From: Rhizoclosmatium globosum
Taxonomy: Eukaryota > Chytridiomycota > Chytridiomycetes > Chytridiales > Chytriomycetaceae
NCBI GenBank assembly: GCA_002104985.1
Contig: MCGO01000028.1
Location: 124,001 to 188,000, forward strand
Reading direction: 5' to 3'
DNA: 64,000 bases
Shown one piece after another: positions 34,001 through 45,596 of this stretch. The number at the start of each line of letters is the position of its first letter. Position 1 is the first letter of the stretch. Below the pieces are notes generated by a model, which had not been told where the DNA came from, made no database searches, and was given only the letters and a program-made list of their open reading frames with translations. A program made the translations under genes and the position numbers.

Positions 34001-34371
34001 GCGAGGTAGCCGTACCAGTCGGCAATATCGTAGCTAATCTCATTATCCGGACGAACCAAGATTGCCTTGATCAAGAGGGTCGCAACTTCGAGCATCTGCG
34101 CTCCAGTACCGTCAGCCTCGAGGAACAGTTTGTTGTCGATCAAAGCAGAAAGGGGCTCAATGAGCGAATCCAGATGCCATTGGAGCGTGGAAGAAGTCTC
34201 GTTTGTCCTGAGAAGCGGCAGCACGTGGTCGAAGACAATTGTTGTTACAACGGTGGCATCGTCGGGTAGTTTGCCCTTGAACTCAGCGAGCGCAAGTCGG
34301 AGCTCCACATTTGATATCGGTGGTGATGTTGGAAGCAGGAGTGCAATCGTCTCTTCCGCGTCAAAGTACAT
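31064..34371 (-). CDS. Large tandem-TIR protein: helical N-terminus, TIR, TIR, coiled coil (paralog 1)
   Basis: Five exons (34371-33907, 33850-33542, 33480-31929, 31877-31624, 31570-31064) give about 1028 aa. Residues 1-620 are alpha-helical and repetitive in feel (ARM/HEAT-like), with no enzyme motif. TIR1 (about 628-765) begins YDCMLSYNW, the strand-A/box-1 signature, continues FTVWLDLEQMSGN and ends with KIVPVRLDDGPFTW. The Glu in LDLEQ (32266-32268) aligns with the catalytic Glu of NAD-cleaving TIR domains such as SARM1. TIR2 (about 795-940) is similar but has LDNMSG (Asp) there. The C-terminus is Ala/Thr/Val-rich and then a coiled coil (RVAQLEQNQDALLKRISEL). The paralog at 38615 shares the whole layout. 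The immune or NAD-hydrolase role is inferred. Confidence 0.85.
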
Positions 34372-34499
34372 TTTGGATTCGAAACTACTTTCTCAAAGGA
34401 CTATGATGGATGCACGCTGGCGTTGAATGAAAATTTGCCAAAAGTTTCGCCGGTCTTCGCATGTACAACTTGAGTCAGCCAATTTTATTATTGTTTGGC

Positions 34500-35042
34500 T
34501 TACAACAGCCCTTTTTTTTCAGCTTCTTCCCGAGGTATGCGCATTGAATTCCCTAATCGGTCCATCACTTCAACCATATCATCATCTTCCTCTTCCTCAT
34601 TCACTTCCGAATCATCATCATCCTCTTCATCTTCATCTTCATCGTCTTCCTCTTCTGATGAAGAACCAAACTGCAGCGCTCCTCGTTTATGTTGATTCTT
34701 CTTCCACCCCCCTGCAGATGACTGTCCAAACTCATGGTTGTGGTTGACTTGTAACAGGTCTGTCTCGTCATCACTTTCAATTTGTCCATTCCTGGCCAAT
34801 TCTTTCTTCATTTTGCGTTCTGCGGCTTCCTCTGTTATTTTAATTATTAGCGTCGATAATACTGGCCTGCAAAACTCTTTGTTTGATACATCAATCAACG
34901 TTTGCTGAGCGTCCTCTCTGTTTTGCTCGAAATAATGATTGCTCGTAACTTTCAGTTTAACAGTCTTGACATCTGAGAATTCTTAGCTTACTACAGTCTG
35001 TCTCTGGTACATTGTTTCGTACTCATCGATTCTGGTTGACAT
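34500..35042 (-). CDS. Acidic, helical protein of unknown function
   Basis: An open frame runs from about 34964 to 34500 and encodes HYFEQNREDAQQTL, LSTLIIKITEEAAERKMKK and a very acidic Asp/Glu run. It ends VEVMDRLGNSMRIPREEAEK. The likely start is ATG 35042-35040 (MSTRIDEYETMYQRQT). That segment is separated by a stop, and the only in-phase splice I find is an unusually short intron of about 30 nt (near 34994-34965), so the 5' junction is uncertain. I do not recognise the family. The start lies just 9 bp after the TSR3 stop on the same strand, and the stop is 128 bp from the divergently read neighbour's ATG (34371). The compactness suggests coupled transcription with TSR3. Confidence 0.5.
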
Positions 35043-35051
35043 ATCCTGCGC

Positions 35052-35947
35052 TCATTCTTCGCTTGCATACCAATTGCTGGTTCCTCGCTCTAAACTTGTC
35101 TCCAATCTCATTGATGCCTCACCTTCAATTTTCTTGACCCATTGAGCTTCAAACTCTCTAACCTCAGTATCCCCACCACGCCCACCGCCAACTTGACTGT
35201 ACCCTTTCAGAACATCCTTATTAACATCCAAGAAAGCATGACCCCACTTGAACCCTTCCAACACTTTCCGAGCCATATCAAATTCACCAACCATAGCAAA
35301 ACCACCGGCAAAAGCCTCAACACAATTGAGTTTTGAGATTTTCCCATAGTTTACCGGGTTTGTAGCAATCATGTGGGGCAGGATGCGTTCATGAGGGGAC
35401 TTGATTTTCGCAAAGGGGACTTCTGCGAGACGGGCCCACGAGCAGTCGACGACGCAGATACCGTGTTCGAGAATGATTTCGCGGTCGGCGGGGGATACGT
35501 ATTGGGAGCCGGTTGGGGTGAGGACGATTCCCTTGAAGCGGGGACCTCCAACGCGGAGTTGTTTGACGACGCCTTGACGCACCATTTTCTTTCCTGAACA
35601 TTTTTTGGGGTCGCAGTGGTTGAAGTCCTGTGTTTTTTTGGTTGATTGTTTTTTTGTTTTTTAGCCAAGGGGGTTTTGATGGAGGGAGGAGACTTTCGAC
35701 GTACCCACATTGCCAATGGAGGCATAACGATACCGTCATCATCTCCTTCATCGTCGTCGCTGTCATTGTGATCATGATCGTGATGGTCGTTATCGTCATC
35801 GGAAGAGTGGGCATGATCCGAGTTATTGTTGGCCTTGTGCGAATGGTGCGGGTCCTCGTTGAAGGCCTGGCGCTGGTGCGAGTGAGTTGCTGCGCTGGAG
35901 CCGCGGAAACCGCCTCGTTTGGACACGTGTCCTCGTCCTTGTCCCAT
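35052..35947 (-). CDS. TSR3: TSR3, 18S rRNA aminocarboxypropyltransferase
   Basis: Two exons (35947-35705 and 35627-35052) joined in phase give 272 aa. TSR3 adds the aminocarboxypropyl group from SAM to the hypermodified pseudouridine of 18S rRNA late in 40S maturation, in the cytoplasm. Diagnostic segments are LAMWDFNHCDPKKCSGKK across the intron, LTPTGSQYVSPAD, VVDCSWARLAEVPF, ERILPHMIATNPVNYG and KLNCVEAFAGGFAMVG. The first 75 residues are an unusual Ser/His/Asp-rich head with alternating DNDHHDHDHNDSDDDE-type sequence, which is not part of the enzyme core. The gene is divergent from SUA5 (296 bp between starts), another translation-related RNA modification enzyme. Confidence 0.93.
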
Positions 35948-36243
35948 TTCTTGTCTGATTTCTGTCGATAAAAAAGAAAGAAAAGAAAGAGAAAGGAGAC
36001 TGAAGAAATGGAAATGGATATGTATTTCCTTTTATCTGGTTTTGTTCGGTTTCTCCTGAACTGATTGGCTGGTTATGTTGTCAACTTTTAGAGATGAGAA
36101 CAAAAACAATGATTTGAATTCCATCGTATCTCTTAGCATTGATTCGAAGAGAACTACCTTTAGTTCTAATTCCTATAATTTCTGCATAAGTTCTTCTGTC
36201 ATTCTTCCTCTTTTTCTTTTTGTTTTCCAATTGACTTGAATCA

Positions 36244-38011
36244 ATGAATCATCCAACAACAGTCACCACCACAATTGAGCAACTGCTCGCACTTCCACAG
36301 CCACCAGGACCAGGCTTCCCACTTGTGCTCAAAGTATCGCCATCATCGTTCCGCTTCAACGACGGCGTACTTGAACCACCTTCAAACGACAACGAGCGCA
36401 ACGACCACTCGAGTGTTGCGCTTGCAGCAGCCTTGATTCGTGCGGGACGAGTCGTGGCTTTTCCAACTGAAACGTGCGTGTTTTGTTTCGTTGATTTTAT
36501 TGGTTGATTGGTTGGTTGGTGCGAAGGGACAAGGCTCTAACCCATGCAAGACAGTGTTTACGGACTGGGCGCTGATGCAACTAACGAGGCTGCTGTAAAA
36601 CGCGTCTTTGAAGCAAAAGGAAGGCCTTCCGGTTCGTTGCTTGATTTCATTTGACTTGGTACTCTTCTGAAGTTTAACTCATTTCGACTATTCATAGATA
36701 ACCCACTTATCGTCCATGTCTCATCTCTCGATATGCTCTCAACTCATTTATTGCCTCAAAATACCCCTATCCCTTCTCAATACTCAAATGTTCTTGCTTC
36801 TCATTGGCCTGGTCCACTCACTATTCTGCTGCCAAAGTCGGATGCCGTTCCTCCTGTCGTGACTGCCGGCCATGATTCTGTTGCAGTTCGGGTGTGTATT
36901 AATTCAGAATGAGATTTCAGTGGAACGAAATGAAAATGAACAAGGAATGAGTGAATGAACGAGATGGCTGGAGACTTGATCAAGTGGAGAAGTTTGACAG
37001 AGACGAGGGGAAACAGAAGTCAGGAAATTATTAGAAAAGTAAGCATGGAGCATGTATTGCAAATTACGAAGTTATGAGGGTAAATGCAGAAGTACAGGAT
37101 GTCAAGACCCTCAACATCAATATTCAGACATGTCTAAACATCCACTGATTAGATGCCTTCTCACCCTGTTGCACGTGCTCTTATTGCCAAAGCAAACGTG
37201 CCCATCGCTGCTCCTTCTGCAAACACTTCGACTCGCCCGTCTCCCACTCAAGCCTCCCACGTCCACCAAGACCTTTCGGGTCGCATTCTTCTTATCCTAG
37301 ATGGTGGCTCCTGTGAAGGTGGACTTGAATCCACAGTTCTTGATGCACTCAGGCCACCACCTTATGTAGTACTCAGACCAGGCGGCGTCACAGTCGAAAT
37401 GCTAAGAAAGCTAGATGGATTCAAAGACACGCTTGTATTCAAAAAGACAAAAGAGAATGAAACGAGTAGCGAAGTACTTGCACCCGTTACTCCTGGAATG
37501 AAATATAAACACTACAGTCCTCGCATTCCTGTCATCCTCTTCGAAGTTGTGAGTCTATTTCATTTCTTTGATTTCTTTTGATGTCAACAGTTATATTCAA
37601 CACATGACATCAAAATAGGATCAATCCGTTTTACATTCCACCATCCAAACCCGCATTCTCCGCCTCCACGCTGAAAAATCAAAACCATCCTCTACTTTAA
37701 CCCCACACCAGTCGTCAAGTACACCAGCACCAGAAACCCTCACAATCGGACTTCTCCAAACCGAAACTCAAATGCCACTCGATTTCTCATTAACAACCGA
37801 TACACTCACACATCCACGGATACGTATCATACATCGTCTCCTTGGCTCTTCACGTGCGGAAGTTGGACGGAACTTGTTTGCTGCGTTGCGAGAGATGGAG
37901 ACTGAATGTCATGTTTGTTTTGTGGAAGGGGTGCGGGAGGTGGAAGAAGGGCTTGCGGTTATGAATCGTGTGCGAAAGGCGGCAGGGGAGATTGTGTATG
38001 ATTCAAAGTAA
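36244..38011 (+). CDS. SUA5: SUA5/YrdC threonylcarbamoyl-AMP synthase
   Basis: Five exons (36244-36473, 36555-36631, 36698-36891, 37153-37548, 37619-38011) give about 429 aa. The enzyme makes L-threonylcarbamoyladenylate from Thr, bicarbonate and ATP, the first step of t6A at position 37 of ANN-decoding tRNAs. The YrdC domain shows [52 protein letters not shown] and VLRPGGVT. The linker [17 protein letters not shown] and the C-terminal domain ([12 protein letters not shown]) are those of full-length Sua5 rather than YrdC alone. The intron 36892-37152 is 261 nt, several times the local norm; it encodes nothing obvious. A 50-residue N-terminal extension could be a targeting or disordered region. 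Confidence 0.93.
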
Positions 38012-38614
38012 AAATACTCTTTTTTGAGGTGTTTATTTTGTTTTTGTTTGTTGTTCAGTTGCTGTTTGGTACACCCTCCCTTCTCTCCCAAAAAGTTCAC
38101 AATGTCTGAATGAAGTACTCAGCAATGAAATGGAAAACAACGGCAGCCATCTTTGATGGATGATGTATCTCAGAAAATTAATGATCTTTGCTTTCCAACA
38201 CGTCAGATTCATATTCTGCCAGTTGCTGCCCACGAGATTTTAATCAAGGGAATATAAAACTTACAAAAAAGAGAACTGGCAGGTCTATGATTTTTGGAGC
38301 TGATAAATTCCTGACTTCACTAAAAAAAAATGACAAACGAATATGACTCTTTCTGCAAATAAAGGTCTGCTTCGCACCACGTCGTTTCTTATTCCCAAAT
38401 TTGAAAAGAATTTAAGTTCTTTCAAGAAGTAGAATTTTCATCTGTTGCCCAGCTCAATGAGAGAGCAGGTTCAAAACTGATGAATACGCTGAGTGAGACT
38501 TTAAAGTAGAAGATAGGGAAGGAGGTTTGTGCAAGTATAAACAGGATAAACATAATGTATTTCAGAATGAAGAGAAAGAAAAACAAACATACACAATACT
38601 ATCTCTCACAGTCT
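38012..38614. other. Intergenic region without a visible gene
   Basis: About 600 bp, AT-rich, between the convergent ends of SUA5 (plus) and TIR paralog 2 (minus). Only short unsupported frames occur. No repeat-family similarity to the other blocks was seen. Confidence 0.7.
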
Positions 38615-41600
38615 CTACTCCTCGTCATTCAATTCCGGAACACGAAGCCCAATAAAGTTGACGAGCGCGTTCAACACAGCCGCCTGCTTCTCCAGCTTCT
38701 TATTCTGTTTCTTGATCGTTTCTTCCAACTCCAACACACGCGCTTGCAACACACTCAACGCGGATCCGTCAACGGACTCGGTTGTTGTGGCGAAAGGAAG
38801 TGGTTGTGGAACAGGTGGAAGTGGGATAACAGGGATACTTGGTTCTTCTTGTGCACGTGCAGCAGCTCGTTTCGCTTCCACTCTGCCTGACTCTGCTTTC
38901 GCTCTGATTTCAGTTGCTAACTCGGTCATCAACGATTCCCACTTTTCGGAAGCTTGTAACTCTGTGTCGCTGATTTTGAAGCGGTTAAGGCCTTGGGTAA
39001 CGTCGTTGGTCCATGTGAAGGGGCCGTCGGTGAGTTCGACGGCGACAATTTTTTTGCCGTTGGGGACTTGGGAGTATGCAAAGTTGAGTTCGCGGCGGCA
39101 GTTTCCGGAAGCCTGACGAAGAAGCGGTTAGTGTTACGAGTTGAAAGTAGGCAGGAATCCACCTCGTAAGTGTCTGAGAGACATGAAACGACAACGGCGG
39201 ACCCAAGAACAGCTTCTGACATTTTCGTATACACGTTCCCTGACATTTCGTCCAAGTCCATCCAGACTTTAAGTCCACGATCTTCCAAAGACTTGAAAAT
39301 CCGCAACACGGTTTGTTGTTGACTCCAGTTATAACTGAGCATGCAGTCAAACAACTCCAAATCCTTCTTCTTTGCTTCCTCAACAGCCGCAGTGAACAAA
39401 TCCGTGTCTGAATGTGGAAGTCCGCCGGCATGGTGTTCGGGCTGTCTTGGTCCCACGACGGCAGCCAACTCCTTCGCCAACCCGTCAATTGCTTGTTCCC
39501 AACGCGTCTCATCCGATAGTTCTTTAGCTCCAATGTACGTGTACAACAAACCAGACGTAATCAAAGCTGTCCACGTGAACGGCCCATCATCCAACCGAAC
39601 TGGAACAATCTTTTTACCAGCGTTGGTCTGGTCCGCGGCGAAACCAAGCTCACGTTTACAGTTCCCTGACGCCTCATACGTCTTTGACATACACGGAATG
39701 ACCACTTTACTACCCAACACAGCCTCACACATTCTGCTGTACACGTTCCCCGACATCTGCTCCATATCAAGCCACACAGTGAAACCACGCTTGACAAGCG
39801 AATCACGGATCCGAATGACGGTAGGTTGTTGCGTCCAGTTATAACTCAACATACAATCGTACACCTTGATCGCCTCGGACTCCTTCTCCATCGCAGCCTC
39901 GACGGCGGCAAAGAAGGGATCGTCTGGGTTGATTCCGAGGGACTGCATGCTTGATTTGAATTTGTCGGAGAGGCCGCGCAGGGAGAGGCCGGAGAAGGCG
40001 TTCATGACGTCGTCGAGGGATTCTTGGACACCTGCGAATTTCACGACGGGGTCTGTGGAGACTCGGGTGAGGACTTTCATGTGGGGTTGAATTACTTTGC
40101 TGTTGAAGTTTGCGACGGAGGCGAGGGGGACAAGGAGTTTTTGGATTGCGTCTCCGGTTTGGGGGTGGCGAGGGTTCGCGTCGAGGAGGGTTTCGATTAG
40201 GTTGATGATGATTGGGGTTCCTAGTTCGTTTCCTTGTTCTGAGGCGGTGGTGACGGAGGAGAGGATTGTGATTAGGTAAATTGGAATTGGGTCCTTGTTT
40301 TTAAGGGTGTTTGAGTTGGCGGTGAAGGCATCTACGACTGGTGTGAGAGCCTCGGCTGTTGTGAATGAGTGGATGTTTGCAACAATCGTGGATGAAACAA
40401 TCAAAGCGGCAGTGTTTCCGTAGATGGGATCGGAAAGAACGCGAAGAATCTGTGGGATCTTGTCCTTGAAGATTTGAGAGTCGCTGTAATTGGAGGCGAG
40501 GAATCCACCGCAGAGAGACTATATATGGGGAAAAAACACGTTAGTATAAGCATATTTCGGTACACTATAAAGGGATGTGCCCATACAGGAATGTCAAGAA
40601 TTTCATCAAGGTATGGCAAGAAGGCTTCCTTATGGGTTGACAGCATCATCATTGGAAGTTGACCCAAAGTCTGGTTTCCAGCCTTGGCCAACTTCAACAC
40701 GGCGGACATGTTGTTAATGACGGCTCTTGGACCCGCATCACCAGATTGATAGTAAGCGCCTTGAATAATCGCATAACTTCCCTCTGGCAAAACATCCAAG
40801 TTTTTAAAGATCAAGTCAAAGATTTCGTAAGTACGGTCATTAGCACGGGAAGTGACGCATCGAATCAAGGCATCCCATGTGCCCATTGGTGCGATTCCAG
40901 TGAACAGGGCAAGATCCCCGGTTTTAAATCGTTCAATAAAGGCAATAATTGAGTCGGCAGCCCAATCGTAACGTTCATCTGGAAGATTGGTGGAATAAGA
41001 ACGGCTGCTCAGAGTTTGACATAAGGACATGTATTGGTCGAGGAAGTAGTTGAAATCTGGAGACTGAATAAAGGTGCTACAGACTTGGTTGAATTCCACC
41101 ACCAGAGCAGCAGCGTGCTCTTTCGCCTTCTTGGAGCTTGTCGAGCTGCTTCCTTCTTCAATTTGTTTGACAAACGCCTTGAATGCACGACGGCGGACTT
41201 GTGGTGGAAGAGAAGCGTCTTGGGCTTGTGCAAGAGAAGTGACGATCGCCTGGTATCCCTGCTCAATTTCGCTGTCCTTGTACCCATTTACCGAGACTCG
41301 CACTTGTTCGGCAAGGTCTTCTGGAAGCTCAATTTTGAAGTTTTTGACGGCAGAGTCAAGTTGGCTTCCAAAGTCAAAGTGGTTTGTCTGTGATTCCAGT
41401 TAATTATCAGTGCACCAAGAATTCTTCAAGAGAGACACGCACCAGAACAACCCATTTTGCAATGAATTCCTTTGTCAAGTTGTCCTTTGCCCACTGTTTG
41501 AACGATTCAGAGAACAGCCACCTTCTTATGATAAAGCCAAAGTGCTTGCTCGCATCCGCATCAATAAAGACATCGTGTGGGTTTCTAGTCAGGACAGAAT

Positions 41601-41931
41601 CGTACAAAGTGTCCAAGATTGGCAGGAGAGTGGCTGACGAATCCGGGTTGTTCAGGAGGGCATCGGCTGTCAGAACCTGGCGCAGCGGCAGCGACAGCGA
41701 GTCCAAGAGCCATTCAACGACGGGTGGCTTGGCTTCCGATGTTGTTGTTGGAGCCAGCGACTCGAGAACTGGAACACACTGTGAAACAAGAACCTCAATT
41801 TGCTCTTGATCACTCGAATTGATCTTGCCACTCATCATCAAAAGCGCTGTCCGCAATCGCACAATCGATCCCTTTCCTTCAAGGGAAAGCTGCTGAATAA
41901 GTGGAAACACTTCCTCGGCGTCAACGTCCAT
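38615..41931 (-). CDS. Large tandem-TIR protein: helical N-terminus, TIR, TIR, coiled coil (paralog 2)
   Basis: Four exons (41931-41443, 41387-40587, 40518-39163, 39112-38615) give about 1047 aa. The architecture equals paralog 1: an ~640-residue helical, solenoid-like region (with matching blocks GNQTLGQLPMMM and MQSLGINPDDPFFAAV), then TIR1 at about 646 (YDCMLSYNW, WLDMEQMSGN, catalytic-position Glu at 39760-39762). TIR2 starts at about 819 (FDCMLSYNW, WMDLDEMSGN, Asp at 39250-39252). The tail contains Pro-rich and coiled-coil sequence (LQARVLELEETIKKQNKKLEK). The TIR1 core from RGFTVWLD to ALITSGLLYTYIGAK is nearly identical in the two paralogs, while the N-termini have diverged. One intron differs: TIR1 and TIR2 are in the same exon here but in separate exons in paralog 1. 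Confidence 0.86.
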
Positions 41932-42035
41932 TTCAAGGTTTCCTTCAACTTTTTGATTCTTGAAAGAAAGGGAAACGTGTCTTTCTTCAGCACATCAACA
42001 TCACTATCCCTTCCAGAATACAATAATCTAGCAGA

Positions 42036-42702
42036 TCTTTATTACATATATCTACATACAACTACGCTCAGAAAAGAACGAAACCAAAGAACAGCTCAAA
42101 CTGCAGTAATTCTTCCACCGTCCATCCAGCCCCACTAAAGTAATAATATCAGAACTTTAAGATAGAAACGCGAAAACAATAAGATACTTATAAGACTCAA
42201 CCAGTGAGGGGCCAGTTTTGGACATTGTCGAGAGAGAAGCTGTGTAGCCTCCGTTCAAGACGGATAGCGCCCAGTACGTGGGGCAAACTACCGAAGATGG
42301 ATAACAGCTGCCGAAGCAGGGCGATCCATCCCCGCCCACGTGTGAGCCTGTGTCAAAACTGGCGGGTCAAAGAAGCATCATGCCCTAGCTCCTCCTTAGG
42401 GTGCTAGACTGACGGACAGTGTACTCAGTACGTGGAGCACCTGCCGAGAAAATAGCGCTGCCGCTCCTAAGAGCGGGGTCTATTCCCTCACCACACGCGG
42501 TCAGCTTCTTTTTCGATCGGAATTGTCAGAACTTGAAAAAGGGACGGTGGAAAAACAGCTGGAAAAACAACTCTGAAATCAAAATGTAATGAAATAAATC
42601 TATAAATGAAAAGAAGAATCTCATTGTAACTCTTGAGAACTCAAAACCATGCAAACCATCCTCTCCTCTCTTTCACTTTCTTTTTATCAGGTGGCTCAGC
42701 AG
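42036..42702. repeat. Dispersed repeat family, copy B
   Basis: About 665 bp closely matching copy C (45597-46320). The shared order is an AT-rich left end with TACAACTACGCTC, the ATATCAGAACTTTAAG block, the GC-rich core with TGCCGAAGCAGGGCGATCC, a CACACGCGGTC block, and an AT-rich right end. The right 60 bp overlap the terminal coding exon and 3' UTR of the minus-strand gene at 42641-44346. A motif CAGTACGTGGRGCA occurs twice inside the core. No ORF above about 65 codons, no clear terminal inverted repeat and no obvious target duplication are seen. Confidence 0.85.
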
Positions 42703-44346
42703 CAGCGGCTACCTGGACTGGAGCATAAACAATGTCACCCAATGGAGTTTCAGTGATTGTTTCAACAAAGGCAAACAACAATGCTTCGAAAGCCATGAGA
42801 TGAACTTTTGTTCGGTTGTATGGAACGCCTTGTCAAACTTTTGAGATTCATTTAATCAACAACAATACTTACTCATAACACAAAGCATCTCTAGATATGG
42901 AGTAAACAGCTGAATCAGTTGACACATGCCTATATTATCGGAGATGTATTCCTTCGAATTTCTCATCAGACCAGCATTATGAATGCGTGTTGCGAACTTA
43001 ATGTAATTTGGGAGAATATATAATTCCTCTCGAGTTCCGAATAGTGTGAGGGCCCCAGTGTGAAACAAGTCAACACATCTTGCTTCAATCCCACGTAACA
43101 TATTCGTCAAAGAATAACTAGAACAGAGAACACGATTGTTCTTGCAACACAATTCCACTTCGTCAATGGTAAACTCCATCAGTAAATCAAGTGCAAGCAA
43201 TACGTGCGCGGACGGCAGCACCCCTGTGTGACATACTTGCAAACCGGCTTTAGGACCAGATGGAAGCCGTTTGGCAGTCACAAGTGGAGCGTATACTGAC
43301 TTCAGAGGATTTATGTTCAATTTCATCAACAGAACAAGTCTGAGGAGCTCGCGACTAGCGTCTCTTCCCGTGTTACGCAATAATTCCTGCCTCCCGTTCA
43401 AGTCCCCCATCATGTAATTGCATGAAATGACATAGTAATTGACGGCAGAAAGACCAATCAAGTCTTTGGCGCACGGATACAGATCTTTCCCTGCATGGGC
43501 AGCCAAATTACGACCCGTTGTACAATTCGTCATCACCAACTGTGTGAATGGAAACCGAATCTTTCCAGATAGCATAACAGCTTTCGCTAAATGAATCATT
43601 TCCATAGAATCGGCATTTACTTCGTTCTGATCAAGCCAGGTTTTGAATGCCGTCAAGCAACTGTCTTCAGCCACTTTCAAAGAGGTTGCTCTTTCTTTAG
43701 AATCCAACGTCTGTCGAGTTAAGAGGCAGACATTTTGTTTGAGCTCCGTATTGGAACATTCACTTGATAATCGACTGAGGCCGGAGCGAATGGAGCTACT
43801 GGAACCCATAGAAACAACGGATTGCCGTTCGTCACAAGAAATAAACAAATCTGAATTTAAGGGTTCAGGGAGGTTGTCGGTATCTTCAAGTCCCTTTGAC
43901 CAATCAGCAACGGATTTATGTTTGGACTCAAGAGCAACACGAGCAAACCGCGCGAGATCTTTGTTCCCCTTTCCCACATCTGCAGCTATCTTGATAATTT
44001 TTTCACGTTGTTCCTATATATTGTGTTAGAGAAAGAAAAGAATGGTGAGTTTTCTACCCCAAGCAATGCACGACAATGATCAAAAGGCGCTTGTGCTATG
44101 AAACGTGTAAGACAGCAGGAAAATGTTTATAAATGCTTAATTATTTCCACGAAGCTTCTTTTTAAGTCTTCCAATCAGGGTTTGCAACTTCCTGCGGCGC
44201 TTGTCGCTTACTCCGAGGTCAATCTCCTGTTGACAGATACGAATTCCCTCTCTGACGATATCTTTGTAAGATTCCCAGGTTTCACCTCGAAGTGCATGCT
44301 TATGTTCGTTTGGAACTTGGACAGTCATTTTGGTCGCGAATGACAT
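42641..44346 (-). CDS. Unrecognised four-exon protein with a 38-nt microexon
   Basis: Exons 44346-44151, 44095-44058, 44013-42873 and 42828-42641 are all GT-AG and in phase, giving about 520 aa. I do not recognise it. The N-terminal 65 residues are basic and helical (GETWESYKDIVREGIRIC, then DKRRRKLQTLIGRLKKKL). The microexon adds PQAPFDHCRALLG. The main exon has a Ser-rich linker and then a helix-rich globular region with scattered Cys (NCTTGRNLAAHAGKD, EVELCCKNN). The last exon ends VKERRGWFAWF and overlaps the dispersed repeat copy B. Copy C carries the same final ~60 bp but with a frameshift, so part of this exon was duplicated with the repeat or derived from it. The gene stands between TIR paralog 2 and the third TIR gene; association with them is only positional. 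Confidence 0.7.
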
Positions 44347-45596
44347 GGTGTTTGTTTGGGGAAGAAATTGTCAAACATAATTGAACGAATCAGAAGAAAT
44401 AAATTTTTCTCAATCTTCCACGTAACCAACAACTTCCCCCTCCAGATTGGCAGCTATGTGAAAACATCTTTCAAGCATCTACGATTCCATCAAACCGGAA
44501 GCTTAAATCCTCTTAACCTCTCACTTCAACCTTTGACTGCATTTTCTTCCAGCGTCCTCAATCATAATACGCTTGCAAATTGGATGAAATAGGTTTAACT
44601 GCATTTGTGACCTACATCCTTCGTCTACACAGCTATTGATTCCACCAATAAGTTCCCGGGCTACGTCGGCTTTATATGCGACAAACCATCATTCCAAAAC
44701 TGGAGATCGCGTTGTAACCTCTGTCCTTGTCTTGCCAAAGGCATCGATGCAATTAAATTGACGCATGGCACCAGGTTTTCAACAGTTAGATTGCTGGCAA
44801 AGGCCATATCATTTATATACTATTTTACAAAGTTCCCGCACAGCTCTTAAAGTGGCTCCCTTCTAGCTTCATCGTTCTTCGAAAGACAATACAGTCTCAG
44901 GAGATTGGTGTTCCCAATTTCACACATCCAATCGTTGTACTTGATACGTAAGTATAGAAAACCAGCATAGAATTTCCGCCGCACCATAGTTGGAATCGTC
45001 GGAATCATTTTTGCAATCTTTGGCAAGTTCCAAATTGTCGTTCTATTGCGTCTTCTGTCACATTACAGGTGATTAACAAAAGGGCATAACGGGGATTGTA
45101 GACTCAAACACAATATAAAGTACCTCAATAGTAATGATCAGAAAAGTAGGTCGTGGAATAGCGAATTCCATTATTTGATGTTTTACAAACTGTTCCAGAT
45201 TCGTCGAAGCAAAAACGACAATTGTTACAATGACGAAATGACTTTCATGTGGTTTTGAAATGATGGATATGTTGACAGTGACACTCTGCTGGACACTATG
45301 GATGTTGGAATTAGGCGCCCAACAATGGGGATTGTTGGAGTAACTGGTTCAAAAAGATCGACAATGTATGCTTTTAATGATTTATGGCTGAAGGTCATCC
45401 TGTGAGAAGGAACGAGGAAGGGATTCCTCTTGTGGACTTGACGCCAGCTATCGAAAAACTATGTAGAAGAGAACTTGACTGTTCCATTGCGGGCTTTTGA
45501 ACTCCAAAAACGGGAACTTGTTGCAAAGAGGTGAGAGGGAGAGCGAGGAAGATGATTCCATCATTCCCTACCACTTCATCAACGCGAGACCCTAGT
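44347..45596. other. Gene-poor stretch with possible exon relics
   Basis: About 1.25 kb without a gene I can support. Some plus-strand segments look like exon remnants: 44632-44780 (FPGYVGFICDKPSFQNW with several Cys), 44850-44951 ending at a GTAAGT (SFIVLRKTIQSQEIGVPN), and 44975-45069 encoding a hydrophobic helix (TIVGIVGIIFAIFGKF). They could come from one decayed membrane-protein gene. No continuous model could be built. Confidence 0.35.
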
